Assembly: GCF_004798665.1 (NCBI RefSeq)
Contig: NZ_CP039292.1
Location: 3,038,001-3,102,000, forward strand
Length of the DNA stretch: 64,000 nucleotides
Source: Actinomyces procaprae
Lineage (GTDB): Bacteria > Actinomycetota > Actinomycetes > Actinomycetales > Actinomycetaceae
Direction of reading: 5' to 3'
Part shown: positions 9,963-19,413 of the stretch, in pieces
How the letters are laid out: every line of letters begins with the position of its first letter
How positions within the stretch are numbered: position 1 is the first letter of the stretch
Translations under genes and position numbers: made by a program
Notes under the pieces: generated by a model
Seen by the model: only the letters and a program-made list of their open reading frames with translations
Told to the model about the DNA's origin: nothing
Database searches by the model: none

Positions 9963-10353
9963 ACGCTGATGCCAAGTGCCGAAGCGTCGTCGGAAGTGCC
10001 GAAGCGTCGGCGCCAGGTGGCCAACCGCAAGCAGCCGCACACCCCGGAAACCGCCCCGCTCCCCACACCCGCACCCTCGAACCGGAAGAGTCGGCCAACG
10101 ACATCGTCGGCCGCACGCGGCAACAGGTGAGGAAAACCGAAGACAGGACTTGCGGAATGTGATCCCAAACGCGCCCAGGACTCTATCCGAAAGCTCCAGC
10201 ACCCACCCCAAGCGGAACCCACTTTTCCGCGAAATATCAGGCTTCGCCCAGGGAGCTCCCGCGAAGTTGCGCCGACCGGTGGAGACGCCTGCGCCGCTGC
10301 CCTAACCTGGTCACGGATACGCCAACGCCGCCGTGGAGGAAGGACCCAATCCC

Positions 10354-11154
10354 TTGCGCATCGCACTATTCGCCACGTGTCTGGCAGACACGATGTTCCC
10401 CCAGGCCGCGCAGGCCACCGTCAGTATTCTCGAGCGGCTCGGCCACGAGGTCGTCTTCCCCCAGGGGCAGGCGTGCTGCGGGCAGATGCACGCCAACACC
10501 GGCTACTTCAAGCAGGCGGCCGCCATCGTGGAGAACCACGTGAAGACCTTCGAGCCGGTCCTGGACGGGGAGTGGGACGCCGTCGTCGTGCCCTCCGGCT
10601 CCTGCGCCGGCGCCGCCCGGCACGAACAGCGGCTCGTGGCCGAGCACGTGGGCGACGCCGCCCTGGTCAAGCGCGTGGATGCGCTGAGCAAGTACACCTA
10701 CGACATCTCCGAGTTCCTCATCGACGTACTCGGCCTTGAGGACGTGGGCGCCTACTTCCCGCACACGGTCACCTACCACCCCACCTGCCACTCCATGCGG
10801 GTGGCGCACGTTGGAGACCGCCCCTACCGGCTACTGCGGGCCGTCGAGGGCCTGACCCTCATCGAGCTGCCTGATGAGAAGGTGTGCTGCGGCTTCGGCG
10901 GCACCTTCTCCATCAAGAACTCTGACACCTCCACCGCCATGGTTGCGGACAAGGCGGCGAACGTCATGTCCACTGGTGCCGAAGTGCTGTGCACCGGCGA
11001 CTACTCCTGCCTGATGAACATCGGCGGGGCCCTGTCCCGCGTCAACTCCGGCGTGCGCGTAATGCACCTGGCGGAGATCCTCGCCTCCACCAAGGAGGCC
11101 CCCTTCGAAGGCCACGCCTCCTTCCAGCCCAGCAAGGACCAGGTGAGACTCTGA
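10354..11154 (+). CDS. lutA: L-lactate utilisation protein A (LutA/LldE, CCG-domain Fe-S protein)
   Basis: A 266-residue protein with two CCG cysteine motifs (QACCGQMH near residue 36 and KVCCGFGG near residue 180), the signature of LutA/LldE, an Fe-S subunit of the non-flavin lactate dehydrogenase complex. I choose TTG 10354 because GGAGGAAGGA sits at the right distance before it; GTG 10333 is in frame seven codons upstream but lies on top of that ribosome site. Its stop overlaps the lutB start (TGATG). Confidence 0.92.
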   Translation: MRIALFATCLADTMFPQAAQATVSILERLGHEVVFPQGQACCGQMHANTGYFKQAAAIVENHVKTFEPVLDGEWDAVVVPSGSCAGAARHEQRLVAEHVGDAALVKRVDALSKYTYDISEFLIDVLGLEDVGAYFPHTVTYHPTCHSMRVAHVGDRPYRLLRAVEGLTLIELPDEKVCCGFGGTFSIKNSDTSTAMVADKAANVMSTGAEVLCTGDYSCLMNIGGALSRVNSGVRVMHLAEILASTKEAPFEGHASFQPSKDQVRL

Positions 11155-12743
11155 TGACCCAGACATTCCTAGGCATGCCCGCCGCCTCCCCCGAGGAGCA
11201 GCCCCACACCGGGGGCTGGCGCACCAACGTCGAGGTCCCGCAGGACACGCTGCGCTGGGGCCACACCTTCCCCGAGGGCGCGCACAAGACCCTCGCCAAC
11301 ACCCAGATGCGCCGCAACCTGGGCCACGCCACCCGCACCATCCGCAACAAGCGGCAGCTGCGCGTGGATGAGATGCCGGACTGGGAGGACCTGCGTGAGG
11401 CCGCCGAGGCGGTGAAGTTCGAGGTCGCCTCCCGCCTACCCGAGCTGCTGGAGCAGTTCGAGGCGAACGTGACCGCCAACGGTGGCATCGTCCACTGGGC
11501 GCGCGACGCCGCCGAGGCCAACCGGATCGTCGCCGACATCATCAAGTCCAAGGGCGTGGACGACGTCGTCAAGGTCAAGTCCATGGCCACCCAGGAGACC
11601 AACCTCAACGAGTACCTGGCGGACGAGGGCATCACCGCCCACGAGACCGACCTGGCGGAGATGATCGTCCAGCTGGCCGACGACATGCCCTCCCACATCG
11701 TGGTCCCGGCGATCCACCGCAACCGCTCCGAGGTGCGCGGCATCTTCCTGGACCGCATGGGCGACGCCCCCGAGGACCTGTCGGACAAGCCCGAGGAGCT
11801 GGCAGGAGCCGCACGCGCGCACCTGCGCAAGAAGTTCCTGCACGCCAAGGTGGCCGTCTCCGGCACCAACATGGGCATCGCCGAAACGGGCACCGTCTCC
11901 ATCTTCGAGTCCGAGGGCAACGGCCGCATGTGCCTGACCCTGCCGGACACGCTGATCACGCTGATGGGCATCGAGAAGCTGGTCCCCCGCTACCAGGACG
12001 CGGAGATCTTCACTCAGCTGCTGCCCCGTTCCGCCACCGGCGAGCGCATGAACCCCTACACCTCCATGTGGACGGGCGTGACCCCCGGCGACGGCCCGCA
12101 GGAGTTCCACCTGATCCTCATGGACAACGGCCGCACCAAGGTGCTCACCGACCCCATCGGCCGCCAGGCGCTCGCCTGCATCCGCTGCGGCTCATGCATG
12201 AACATCTGCCCCGTCTACCAGCACACCGGCGGGCACGCCTATGGCTCGGTCTACCCCGGGCCGATCGGCTCGATCCTCACCCCCCAGCTCACGCAGGGGC
12301 TCGACGACGACGATCCGGTCCACACCCTGCCCTTCGCCTCCTCCCTGTGCGGGGCCTGCGCGGAGGTGTGCCCGGTCAAGATCGACATCCCCACGATCCT
12401 CATCCACCTGCGCGCCCGCAGCGTGGACGTCAAACGCCGCCTGGTGCCGGACATGTGGGACGTGGCCATGAACGTCACCGCCCCGGTCATGTCCAACGGC
12501 AAGGCCTGGCTGGCCGCCACCGAGGGGGTCAAGGCCACCCGGCTGATCGGCAAGGACGGGCGGATCGGCGCCCTGCCGTTCCCCGCCTCCCTGTGGACCC
12601 GGTCGCGCGACCTGCCGATCGCCCCCAAGGAGTCGCTGCGGCACTGGTGGAAGCGCACCCACCCCGAGGGCATCACGCCGTCCCGCACGGCCACCGACGC
12701 CGTCGACGCCGCCCAGCCCGATGTCACCGAGGAGAACCGCTGA
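11154..12743 (+). CDS. lutB: L-lactate utilisation protein B (LutB/LldF, ferredoxin-type Fe-S protein)
   Basis: A 529-residue iron-sulfur protein. An LUD-like N-terminal half is followed by two 4Fe-4S ligand sets, CIRCGSCMNICP and CGACAEVCP, in the last third. Length and order fit LutB/LldF. It overlaps lutA and lutC by single bases (TGATG at both ends), so the three are almost surely translated together. The complex oxidises L-lactate to pyruvate. Confidence 0.94.
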   Translation: MTQTFLGMPAASPEEQPHTGGWRTNVEVPQDTLRWGHTFPEGAHKTLANTQMRRNLGHATRTIRNKRQLRVDEMPDWEDLREAAEAVKFEVASRLPELLEQFEANVTANGGIVHWARDAAEANRIVADIIKSKGVDDVVKVKSMATQETNLNEYLADEGITAHETDLAEMIVQLADDMPSHIVVPAIHRNRSEVRGIFLDRMGDAPEDLSDKPEELAGAARAHLRKKFLHAKVAVSGTNMGIAETGTVSIFESEGNGRMCLTLPDTLITLMGIEKLVPRYQDAEIFTQLLPRSATGERMNPYTSMWTGVTPGDGPQEFHLILMDNGRTKVLTDPIGRQALACIRCGSCMNICPVYQHTGGHAYGSVYPGPIGSILTPQLTQGLDDDDPVHTLPFASSLCGACAEVCPVKIDIPTILIHLRARSVDVKRRLVPDMWDVAMNVTAPVMSNGKAWLAATEGVKATRLIGKDGRIGALPFPASLWTRSRDLPIAPKESLRHWWKRTHPEGITPSRTATDAVDAAQPDVTEENR

Positions 12744-13396
12744 TGGACGCCAAGACCGCTATTCTCGCCCGCGCCCGCGAGGCCATCTCCCGGTCCCAGC
12801 AGGGCCGCCCGGTGCGGGAGGTTCCCCGCAACTACATCCGGGTCGGCGCCGACGCCCCCGGCTCCGAGCCGGTCGTGGCGGACATGGTGGAGAAACTGGA
12901 GGACTACTCCGCCACGGTTGTGCGCGCACCGAAGGACGCCGCCATCCTGGACGCCATCGACGAGCTGCTCGGGGACGCGCGCAGCGTCGTCGTCCCCGCC
13001 GGGCTGCCCCAGGAGTACAAGGATGCGGCCGCCCGCAGCGGGCGCACCGTGCACGAGGACTCCCGCCAGGAGCCGATCCCGACCCTGGAACTGGACCGGA
13101 TCGAGGCAGTGCTGACCTGCTCCCGCGTGGGGATCTCCATCTCGGGCACGATCTGCCTGGACGGAGAGCCCGACCAGGGCCGCCGCGCCATCAGCCTCGT
13201 GCCGGACAAGCACGTCGTCGTCCTGGAACGGGAGACGATCATGCCCACGGTGCCGCAGGCCGTCGACGTGCTCGGGCAGCACCCCACCCGCCCCACCACC
13301 TGGATCGCCGGCGGATCGGCCACCTCGGATATTGAGCTGGTGCGCGTCAACGGCGTGCACGGTCCGCGCAACCTGGGCGTGGTGATCGCCCACTGA
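12743..13396 (+). CDS. lutC: L-lactate utilisation protein C (LutC/LldG, LUD domain)
   Basis: A 217-residue LUD-domain protein and third subunit of the lactate oxidation complex. The typical C-terminal pattern (TWIAGGSATSDIELVRVNGVHG) is present in the last 35 residues. The start ATG 12743 overlaps the lutB stop. The gene ends the operon; a DeoR-type regulator follows 59 bp later on the same strand. Confidence 0.92.
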   Translation: MDAKTAILARAREAISRSQQGRPVREVPRNYIRVGADAPGSEPVVADMVEKLEDYSATVVRAPKDAAILDAIDELLGDARSVVVPAGLPQEYKDAAARSGRTVHEDSRQEPIPTLELDRIEAVLTCSRVGISISGTICLDGEPDQGRRAISLVPDKHVVVLERETIMPTVPQAVDVLGQHPTRPTTWIAGGSATSDIELVRVNGVHGPRNLGVVIAH

Positions 13397-13455
13397 CCCG
13401 GTGCCGCCGCTCGGGGCGGCACCGGCGGCCGGCACCTGACGGCAACGAGGCTCGC

Positions 13456-14253
13456 ATGAACAACGGCACCCCTGATCCGCTCTCGGCGCGCTCGGACACC
13501 CGGGCGCGCCGGGAGGCGCTCATCCGCGAACTGCGCGAGCGCGGTGAGATGGATGTGGCGGAGCTCCCCGGGCGCTTCGGCGTATCCGTGGAGACCATCC
13601 GCCGCGACCTGCGCCACCTGGAGTCCAGTGGCCGGATCATCCGCAGCTACGGCAGGGTGGCGGCGGCGGAGTCGGCCACCTACGAGACCAGCCGCGATTT
13701 CCGCTCCAGCCACAACGTTGATGAGAAGGACCGCATCGCCCGGGCAGCCGCCGCCTGCCTGGGACACGCCGAAACCGTCTTCCTGGACGAGGGCAACCAG
13801 CCGCTGCTGGTAGGGCGCGCCCTGCCCGTTGACCATCCACTCACCGTGGTGACCAGCTCCCTGCCGACGGCGATCGAGCTGGCCGAGCGGCCGCGCTACA
13901 CCGTGATCGCCGTCGGCGGTCGGATACGGCCGAAGACCCTGGGCGCCGTCGACCACTGGGCCACCACCATGCTGGAACGGATGGAGCCGGACCTCGCCTT
14001 CATCGGTGCCAACGGCATCACCGACGACGGCTGGCTGACCACCCCGGACCCGGCGGTCGCCGCGGTCAAGGAGACGGCGCTCGCCGTCGCCCGCAGCGCC
14101 GTACTCGTCGGCAACCACACCAAGTTCGGGCACTCCACCTTCGTGCGCTTCGGGCATGCGCGCTCCCTGGACCGCATCATCACCGGCAGGGAGCTGCGCT
14201 CCGCTACGGCACGCCGCCTGGGTTCCTTCGGCCCGCAGGTCGACCGGGTGTGA
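13456..14253 (+). CDS. DeoR-family transcriptional regulator
   Basis: 265 residues. An N-terminal DeoR helix-turn-helix (about residues 17-75, with VSVETIRRDLRHLESSGRI as recognition region) is followed by a DeoRC sugar-phosphate sensor domain (GANGITDDGWLTTPDP, VGNHTKFG). It sits between lutABC and a polyol permease/dehydrogenase pair; six copies of CGGTCA lie just downstream, before the permease. I infer control of the polyol genes; control of lutABC is also possible. Confidence 0.9.
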   Translation: MNNGTPDPLSARSDTRARREALIRELRERGEMDVAELPGRFGVSVETIRRDLRHLESSGRIIRSYGRVAAAESATYETSRDFRSSHNVDEKDRIARAAAACLGHAETVFLDEGNQPLLVGRALPVDHPLTVVTSSLPTAIELAERPRYTVIAVGGRIRPKTLGAVDHWATTMLERMEPDLAFIGANGITDDGWLTTPDPAVAAVKETALAVARSAVLVGNHTKFGHSTFVRFGHARSLDRIITGRELRSATARRLGSFGPQVDRV

Positions 14254-14533
14254 GCGCGTAACGCGGTTGATGCCCGCGGGCAGGGCCCGGCCTGCCCGAG
14301 CGCACCGCCGTCGTCTGGCCGGATGCCGAAGCGGTCACGCCTCCGGCCCTAACCGGTCACCGCCCGCCACAACCGGTCACCTACAACCGCAACGTTCCAT
14401 GGCCAATGGCGCCCCGTATCGGTCGGCCGCGAGCGGTCAACCGGTCAGCAAGACGGTCACTCGGGGACCGCAAACTGGGTTCACCGGCGAAGGACGCCGG
14501 CCCTGAACAGCGACCAAAGGTGATCGAGCAACG
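14254..14533 (+). promoter_or_regulatory. Polyol permease promoter region with six CGGTCA motifs
   Basis: CGGTCA occurs in the same orientation at 14332, 14354, 14374, 14434, 14442 and 14454, four of them as AACCGGTCA or AGCGGTCA variants. The first three are spaced 22 and 20 bp apart, close to two helical turns, and the fourth is 60 bp further. This resembles an operator array for the adjacent DeoR protein. No gene is visible in the gap. Confidence 0.5.
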
Positions 14534-15844
14534 ATGCCCAGTTCCAACAGGTTCATAGCAGCCATACAGAAAACCGGATTCCCCACCAACCTCGCCACGG
14601 GGTTCCTGGCGGTCATCATCTTCGTGATCGGCGACGGTATTGAGGCCGTCTGGATCACCAACTACCTGTCCAGCGAGGCCGTGGGCTTCACCGTCTCCCA
14701 GGCCTCGATGATCGTCACCTCCTACGGGGTGGTCGTGGCCATCGCCGCCTTCCTGTCCGGAGCCCTGTGCGACGCGATCGGCTGCCGCCGGGTGATGCTG
14801 ATCGGCCTGGTGTCATTCCTGGTGTTCGACGCACTGTTCATCGCCGTCGGGCTGCCCAGCCATAATCTGCCGCTGCTGCTGCTTTTCTATGGGTTCCGCG
14901 GCTTCGGCTACCCCATGTTCGCCTACGGGTTCCTGACCTGGACGATGATGGTGACCCCGCCCGCCCGGCAGTCCTCGGTCTCCGGCTGGTTCTGGTTCGC
15001 CTTCAGCCTGGGCATGCAGCTGCTCGGCTCCTACTTCTCCAGCCTGCTGCTGCCCCACATCGGTCACATCCCCACCCTGTGGCTCGGCTGGGTGCTCGCG
15101 GCGGTCGGCGGCACCATCGGCATGCTGTTCCTGCGGCTGCACCCCTCCTCCGCGCAGACCCGCGGCAAGTCCGTGGCCCAGTCCGTCGGTTCGGCGGTCT
15201 CGGTACTGTGGCGCTACCCGAAGGTGTCCGTGGGCGGCGTCGTCAAGATCATCAACCTGTCCGGCCAATACGGCATGCAGGCCTACTACGTGGTCTACCT
15301 GCACAAGGTCTACGGCATGCCCGAGTCCCAGGCGATCCTGGAGTTCTCCATCTTCGGCTTCGTGGCCATCCTCGGCGACGTCTTCTGGGGCGTGATCGGC
15401 GACAAGCTCGGCTGGCGCAACACCCTCCAGTGGTTCGCCACCCCCATTACGGCGGCGGCGCTGGCCTACATCTACCTGATCCCGATCGTCGCGGGGCCGA
15501 ACTTCTTCCTGATCGCCCTGGGCACCTCCGCCGTCGGCATCGGGCTCAGTGCGCACGTGCCCACCACGCCGCTGATCACCGCCCACGCCCACGGCGAGAC
15601 CGGCAACGCGCTGGCCATCCTGAACCTGGGTGCCGGCCTGGGCGCATTCGTGGGCCCGGCCATCGTCACCCTGCTGATGGGCGACGAGACCACCGCCTCC
15701 GGCTACCTGTGGGTGGCCATGGCGCTGGCCGGGATCTACGTCATCTCCTTCTTCCTGTGCTTCGCCCTGAAACTGCCCGGCAACGCCCGCATCCTCGACA
15801 GCTTCGACGACGACGCCGAGCAACAGGAGGCGGTAACCGCCTGA
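14534..15844 (+). CDS. MFS polyol permease (RbtT/DalT/CsbX type)
   Basis: 436 residues and about 12 hydrophobic segments. The N-terminal segment FVIGDGIEAVWITNYL and the tail region resemble ribitol/arabinitol permeases of the major facilitator superfamily. It lies between the CGGTCA cluster and a long-chain polyol dehydrogenase, so it most likely imports a sugar alcohol such as mannitol, arabinitol or ribitol. A short GC hairpin (GACGCC-GTC-GGCGTC) follows the stop. Confidence 0.85.
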   Translation: MPSSNRFIAAIQKTGFPTNLATGFLAVIIFVIGDGIEAVWITNYLSSEAVGFTVSQASMIVTSYGVVVAIAAFLSGALCDAIGCRRVMLIGLVSFLVFDALFIAVGLPSHNLPLLLLFYGFRGFGYPMFAYGFLTWTMMVTPPARQSSVSGWFWFAFSLGMQLLGSYFSSLLLPHIGHIPTLWLGWVLAAVGGTIGMLFLRLHPSSAQTRGKSVAQSVGSAVSVLWRYPKVSVGGVVKIINLSGQYGMQAYYVVYLHKVYGMPESQAILEFSIFGFVAILGDVFWGVIGDKLGWRNTLQWFATPITAAALAYIYLIPIVAGPNFFLIALGTSAVGIGLSAHVPTTPLITAHAHGETGNALAILNLGAGLGAFVGPAIVTLLMGDETTASGYLWVAMALAGIYVISFFLCFALKLPGNARILDSFDDDAEQQEAVTA

Positions 15845-15961
15845 TTACGCGCAAGCGACGCCGTCGGCGTCGGGCCGGAGCCGCCCGACGCGCTCCGGCA
15901 GGAACACCCACGGTCCATATCCGACAATCACACCAACTCTCTCAAGACAAGGATGTCCACC

Positions 15962-17410
15962 ATGACCACCACACTCGCCGCCTCTCCGCTCGCCCCCGGC
16001 TACGACCGCTCCGCCATCACCACCGGCATCGTCCACATGGGTGTGGGCGGCTTCCACCGCGCCCACCAGGCCATGTACCTGGACCGGCTCATGCGCGCGG
16101 GCAAGGCCCTGGACTGGGGGATCTGCGGGGTGGGCCTGCTGCCCCGGGACGCGCGCATGCGCGACGCTTTGACCGGCCAGGACTTCCTGTACAGCCTGAC
16201 TCTCAAGCACCCCGACGGTCACCACGAGCCCGCGATCATCGGCTCCATCTGCGACTACCGCTTCGCCCCCGAGGACCGCGCCGGGGTGCTGGAGGTGATG
16301 ACTGCGCCGGCCACCCGCATCGTCTCTCTGACGGTGACCGAGGGCGGCTACAACATCGACGACGCCACCGGCGCCTTCCGCACCGACACCCCCGGCGCCG
16401 CCCACGACGCCGCCAACCCGCACGAGCCGGAGACCTCCTTCGGTTACATCGTGGAGGCCCTGCGGCTGCGCCGCGAGGCCGGCACCGCCCCCTTCACCGT
16501 GATGAGCTGTGACAACCTGCCCGGCAACGGGAAGATCGCCCGCACCGCCGTCGTGGCCCAGGCGCGCCTGTCCGACCCGGAGCTGGCCGACTGGATCGAC
16601 GCCAACGTCGCCTTCCCCAACTGCATGGTCGACCGCATCACCCCGCAGACCACCCCCACCGACATTGAGGAGGTGCGCGCCGAACTGGGTGTGGAGGACG
16701 CCTGGCCGGTGGTGGCCGAGCCCTTCACCCAGTGGGTGCTGGAGGACGACTTCCCGGCCGGACGCCCGCCGTATGAGGAGGTCGGGGTGCAGATGGTCGA
16801 CGACGTCGTCCCCTATGAGCTGATGAAGCTGCGGCTGCTGAACGCCTCCCACCAGGGCCTGGCGCACTGGGGCCGGCTGCTGGGCATGGAGTATGCGCAC
16901 ACGGCCGCCGCCGACCCCGACATCGCCGCCTGGGTGCGTGCCTTCCTGGAGCGCGAGGCGCGGCCGCGGCTGCTGCCGGTGCCGGGCATCGACTTGGACG
17001 AGTACATCGACACGCTCTTCGAGCGCTTCACCAATGAGGCGATCGCGGACACGCTGCTGCGGCTGGCGCAGTTCGGCCCCTCCGGCATGCCGAAGTTCGT
17101 GCTGCCTACCGTGCGCGAGAACCTCGCCGCGGGCGGGCCGATCCGCCTGGGCGCGGCCATGTGCGCCGCCTGGTCGCTGGGGGTGCTCGGCACCGACGAG
17201 AACGGTGAGGTGATCCCGGTGGCCGACGACCTGCGGCCCTTCGCGCGGCGGCAGGAGGCGGGCGACGCGCTCGGCTTCATCGGCAACCGGGAGATCTTCG
17301 GCGACCTGGCCGACGACGAGCGCTTCCGCACCGCCTACGCCGAGGAGCTGGCTGCGCTCAAGCGGGACGGCGCCCGCGCCCGCATGCGTGCCCTTCACCG
17401 AGATCGGTAG
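15962..17410 (+). CDS. Long-chain polyol dehydrogenase (mannitol 2-dehydrogenase / arabinitol 4-dehydrogenase family)
   Basis: 482 residues. The N-terminal Rossmann half has MGVGGFHRAHQA. The C-terminal half carries the family catalytic signature K-x4-N-x2-H (KLRLLNASHQG). The reaction is NAD-linked oxidation of a polyol to a 2-ketose: mannitol to fructose or arabinitol to xylulose. The ATG at 15962 has AAGGA at good spacing; an ATG three codons upstream is possible. Its last four codons and stop lie inside the first unit of a 23-bp tandem repeat, so the C-terminus is repeat-encoded. Confidence 0.88.
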   Translation: MTTTLAASPLAPGYDRSAITTGIVHMGVGGFHRAHQAMYLDRLMRAGKALDWGICGVGLLPRDARMRDALTGQDFLYSLTLKHPDGHHEPAIIGSICDYRFAPEDRAGVLEVMTAPATRIVSLTVTEGGYNIDDATGAFRTDTPGAAHDAANPHEPETSFGYIVEALRLRREAGTAPFTVMSCDNLPGNGKIARTAVVAQARLSDPELADWIDANVAFPNCMVDRITPQTTPTDIEEVRAELGVEDAWPVVAEPFTQWVLEDDFPAGRPPYEEVGVQMVDDVVPYELMKLRLLNASHQGLAHWGRLLGMEYAHTAAADPDIAAWVRAFLEREARPRLLPVPGIDLDEYIDTLFERFTNEAIADTLLRLAQFGPSGMPKFVLPTVRENLAAGGPIRLGAAMCAAWSLGVLGTDENGEVIPVADDLRPFARRQEAGDALGFIGNREIFGDLADDERFRTAYAEELAALKRDGARARMRALHRDR

Positions 17411-17592
17411 ACGTTACGCACCGAGATCGGTAGACGTTACGCACCGAGATCGGTAGACGTTACGCACCGAGGTCGGTAGATCTTACGTGCCGAGGTCGGT
17501 AGACGTTACGCACCGAGATCGGTAGATCTTACGCACCGAGATCGGTAGACGTTACGCACCGAGATCGGTAGACGTTACGCACCGAGATCGGT
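17397..17592 (+). repeat. Tandem repeat, 23-bp period, nine core copies
   Basis: The core ACCGAGATCGGTAG recurs at exactly 23-bp steps from 17397 to 17581, with ACGTTACGC (sometimes ATCTTACGC) filling the spacer. Two units carry GGTC in place of GATC. The array starts inside the last codons of the polyol dehydrogenase gene and ends at the terminator. The same core, in opposite orientation and with 22-bp period, is found at 33433-33577. Each core has two 5-bp arms (ACCGA/TCGGT) around a 2-bp centre. Confidence 0.95.
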
Positions 17593-17597
17593 GTAAT

Positions 17598-17631
17598 GAC
17601 GGGCCCGACGACTTTAGTCGCCGGGCCCGTC
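17598..17631. terminator. Bidirectional hairpin terminator between polyol dehydrogenase and PTS EIIC
   Basis: Inverted arms GACGGGCCCG-A-CGACT and AGTCG-C-CGGGCCCGTC around TT; 15 pairs with one A-C mismatch. It sits between two convergent genes and should stop transcription from both sides. Confidence 0.8.
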
Positions 17632-17662
17632 GTGTGCGTCGAATTCAGGCAGCCGCCCTCGG

Positions 17663-19144
17663 TCAGGCGGCCGCCGCCTTCGCCTTGTTCTCCTCCTGCA
17701 GCGCCGCCCGCTCGGATGCGGGCAACCAGCCGGTGTTCACCAGCCGTACCTGGTACCACCAGGCGACGGCGAACAGAAGCGCGCCGAAGCCGAGCGCGGT
17801 GAGCGAGCCGCCGACGGCGCCCAGGCGGCTGAGCACGCCCACGATCGAGCCGAACCAGCCGAAGTCGGCGTCGCCGAAGGTGGAGTTGGCCAGGCCGAGG
17901 GACCCCATGACGGTCAGCAGCGCGGCGGGCAGGAAGGTGATGAGCATGCCGTTGACGAATCCGCCCAGGATCGCGCCCCGGCGCCCGCCGGTGGCGTTGC
18001 CGAACACACCGGCACCGCCGCCGTCGAAGAAGTGCGGAACCATGCCGGGCAGTATGAGGGCCATGCCCCAGGCGGGTCCGAACCAGACGGCGATCAGGGC
18101 GAGCGAGGCCAGCCCGCCGATGAAGGAGGCGATGAAGCCGATCAGTGAGGCGTTGGGGCCGAAGGGGAAGACGATCGGGATGTCGAGCGCGGGCTTGGCG
18201 CCGGGCACCACCCGGTTGGCGATTCCCTGGAAGGCCGGTACCAGTTCACCGAGGATGATGCGCACCCCGTACAGGATGATGCTGACGCCGATCCCGAACT
18301 GCAGTGCCTGCGCAAAGGCCGCCATGATGTAGGAGCCGTAGGTGTCGGAGGTCTGCGTCCCCTCGAAGACCGTCATGAGTTCCTCGCGGGGTACGGCGAT
18401 CATGCCCCAGATGGCGAACACCAGATACAGGACCAGCATGAGCAGGGTCGTTGAGACCATGGAGTCGCGTAGGAAGCGCAGGCCCTGCGGGAACTTCATG
18501 TCCTCGGTGGAGCGTGAGCGCTTGCCGACGGCGCTGCCGAGCGCACCCGCCAGCAGGTAGCCGACAGTGTTGAAGTGACCCACGGCCAGCTTGTCATCCC
18601 CGGTGACCCGGTTCATGTACGGCTGGGCGAAGGCCGGCATCACCACCATGATGATGCCCATGAGCACCGAGCCGACCACCACCACGAGGGCGGAGTGCCC
18701 GGGGCCGAAGCCCACCGACAGGACCACGGCCAGCAGCGTCGACATGAACACCATGTGGTGTCCGGTAAGGAACACGTACTTCAGCGGCGTGAATCTGGCC
18801 AGCAGCAGCATCACCAGGAAGCTGAGCACGATGAGATAGGCGGATGTGGTCCCATACTCGCTCGCGGCCTGGGCGGTAATGACCTCGTTGGTCGGGACGA
18901 CGCCGTGGGCGCCGGTAACCGTGAAGATCAGGTCCCCGAACGGCGCCAGCGCGCTCGTGACCACGGTGGCGCCGGCACCGAGAATCAGATAGCCCATTGC
19001 CGCCTTGAGTCCTCCGCCGATGACCTGCCCGGCGGACTTGCGCAGCGCGATCAGGCCGACGGCGGCGACGATGCCGATCAGGTAGGCGGGGACGTTGAGG
19101 ATCTCCTGGCTGATGAAATCGAGAACCGCGACCAACGCGTTCAC
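17663..19144 (-). CDS. ulaA: PTS ascorbate-type transporter EIIC (UlaA/SgaT)
   Basis: 493 residues and about 10-12 hydrophobic segments. Patterns such as TGHHMVFMSTLLAVVL and PHFFDGGGAGVFGNATGGRR match the ascorbate/SgaT EIIC family rather than glucose or mannose permeases. It would transport and, with EIIB and EIIA, phosphorylate its substrate. It overlaps the EIIB stop, and a polar Lys/Ala tail ends the protein. No ascorbate-6-phosphate pathway enzymes are next to it, so another substrate is possible. Confidence 0.92.
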   Translation of the reverse strand: MNALVAVLDFISQEILNVPAYLIGIVAAVGLIALRKSAGQVIGGGLKAAMGYLILGAGATVVTSALAPFGDLIFTVTGAHGVVPTNEVITAQAASEYGTTSAYLIVLSFLVMLLLARFTPLKYVFLTGHHMVFMSTLLAVVLSVGFGPGHSALVVVVGSVLMGIIMVVMPAFAQPYMNRVTGDDKLAVGHFNTVGYLLAGALGSAVGKRSRSTEDMKFPQGLRFLRDSMVSTTLLMLVLYLVFAIWGMIAVPREELMTVFEGTQTSDTYGSYIMAAFAQALQFGIGVSIILYGVRIILGELVPAFQGIANRVVPGAKPALDIPIVFPFGPNASLIGFIASFIGGLASLALIAVWFGPAWGMALILPGMVPHFFDGGGAGVFGNATGGRRGAILGGFVNGMLITFLPAALLTVMGSLGLANSTFGDADFGWFGSIVGVLSRLGAVGGSLTALGFGALLFAVAWWYQVRLVNTGWLPASERAALQEENKAKAAAA

Positions 19145-19413
19145 TGAGTCTTCTCCTTCAAGGCGGCCTCGATCTCGGAGATGTCGGTGAAGTTGTGGAC
19201 CACGGCGACCGGCGTGGACAGCCCGGTGAGCTCCTCGGCGAGTTCAGCCGAGGTGATGATCAGATCGGCGCTCTGCGCGGCCCCCTTGGCGGTGCCGATG
19301 TCGGAGGTGCTGACCTCCGCGTCAAGGCCGAGCGAGGCCGCGGCCTGCTCGACGTTCATCTTCAGCAGCATCGAGGTGCCGATGCCCATGCCGCAGACGC
19401 AGGTGATGTTCAT
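19141..19413 (-). CDS. ulaB: PTS EIIB component, lactose/ascorbate type
   Basis: 90 residues. The phosphocysteine loop is Cys7 in CVCGMGIGTS. It accepts phosphate from EIIA and passes it to the sugar bound by EIIC. The frame overlaps EIIA upstream and EIIC downstream by 4 bp each, so the three are translationally coupled. Confidence 0.93.
   Translation of the reverse strand: MNITCVCGMGIGTSMLLKMNVEQAAASLGLDAEVSTSDIGTAKGAAQSADLIITSAELAEELTGLSTPVAVVHNFTDISEIEAALKEKTQ

Larger units (their letters stand above)
8930..10353. other. Non-coding repeat-laden region between lactate permease side and lutABC
   Basis: About 1.4 kb without a believable gene. It contains, in order: an ISL3-like end (GGCTCTTCCGGTTTGAG at 8983); degenerate ~20-bp repeats with a central hairpin (9030-9345); an element shared in inverted orientation with 47288-47602 (9507-9861), ending in an inverted ISL3-like end; a hairpin with 24-bp perfect arms (9902-9962); another weak ISL3-like end near 10096; and about 250 bp before lutA that should hold its promoter. 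Open frames here are low-complexity shadows. Confidence 0.7.

Noticed and set aside
17397..17592. Could the 23-bp tandem array be a second CRISPR?
   Set aside because: Units are contiguous with 9-bp constant filler and no variable spacers, so it is a tandem repeat.
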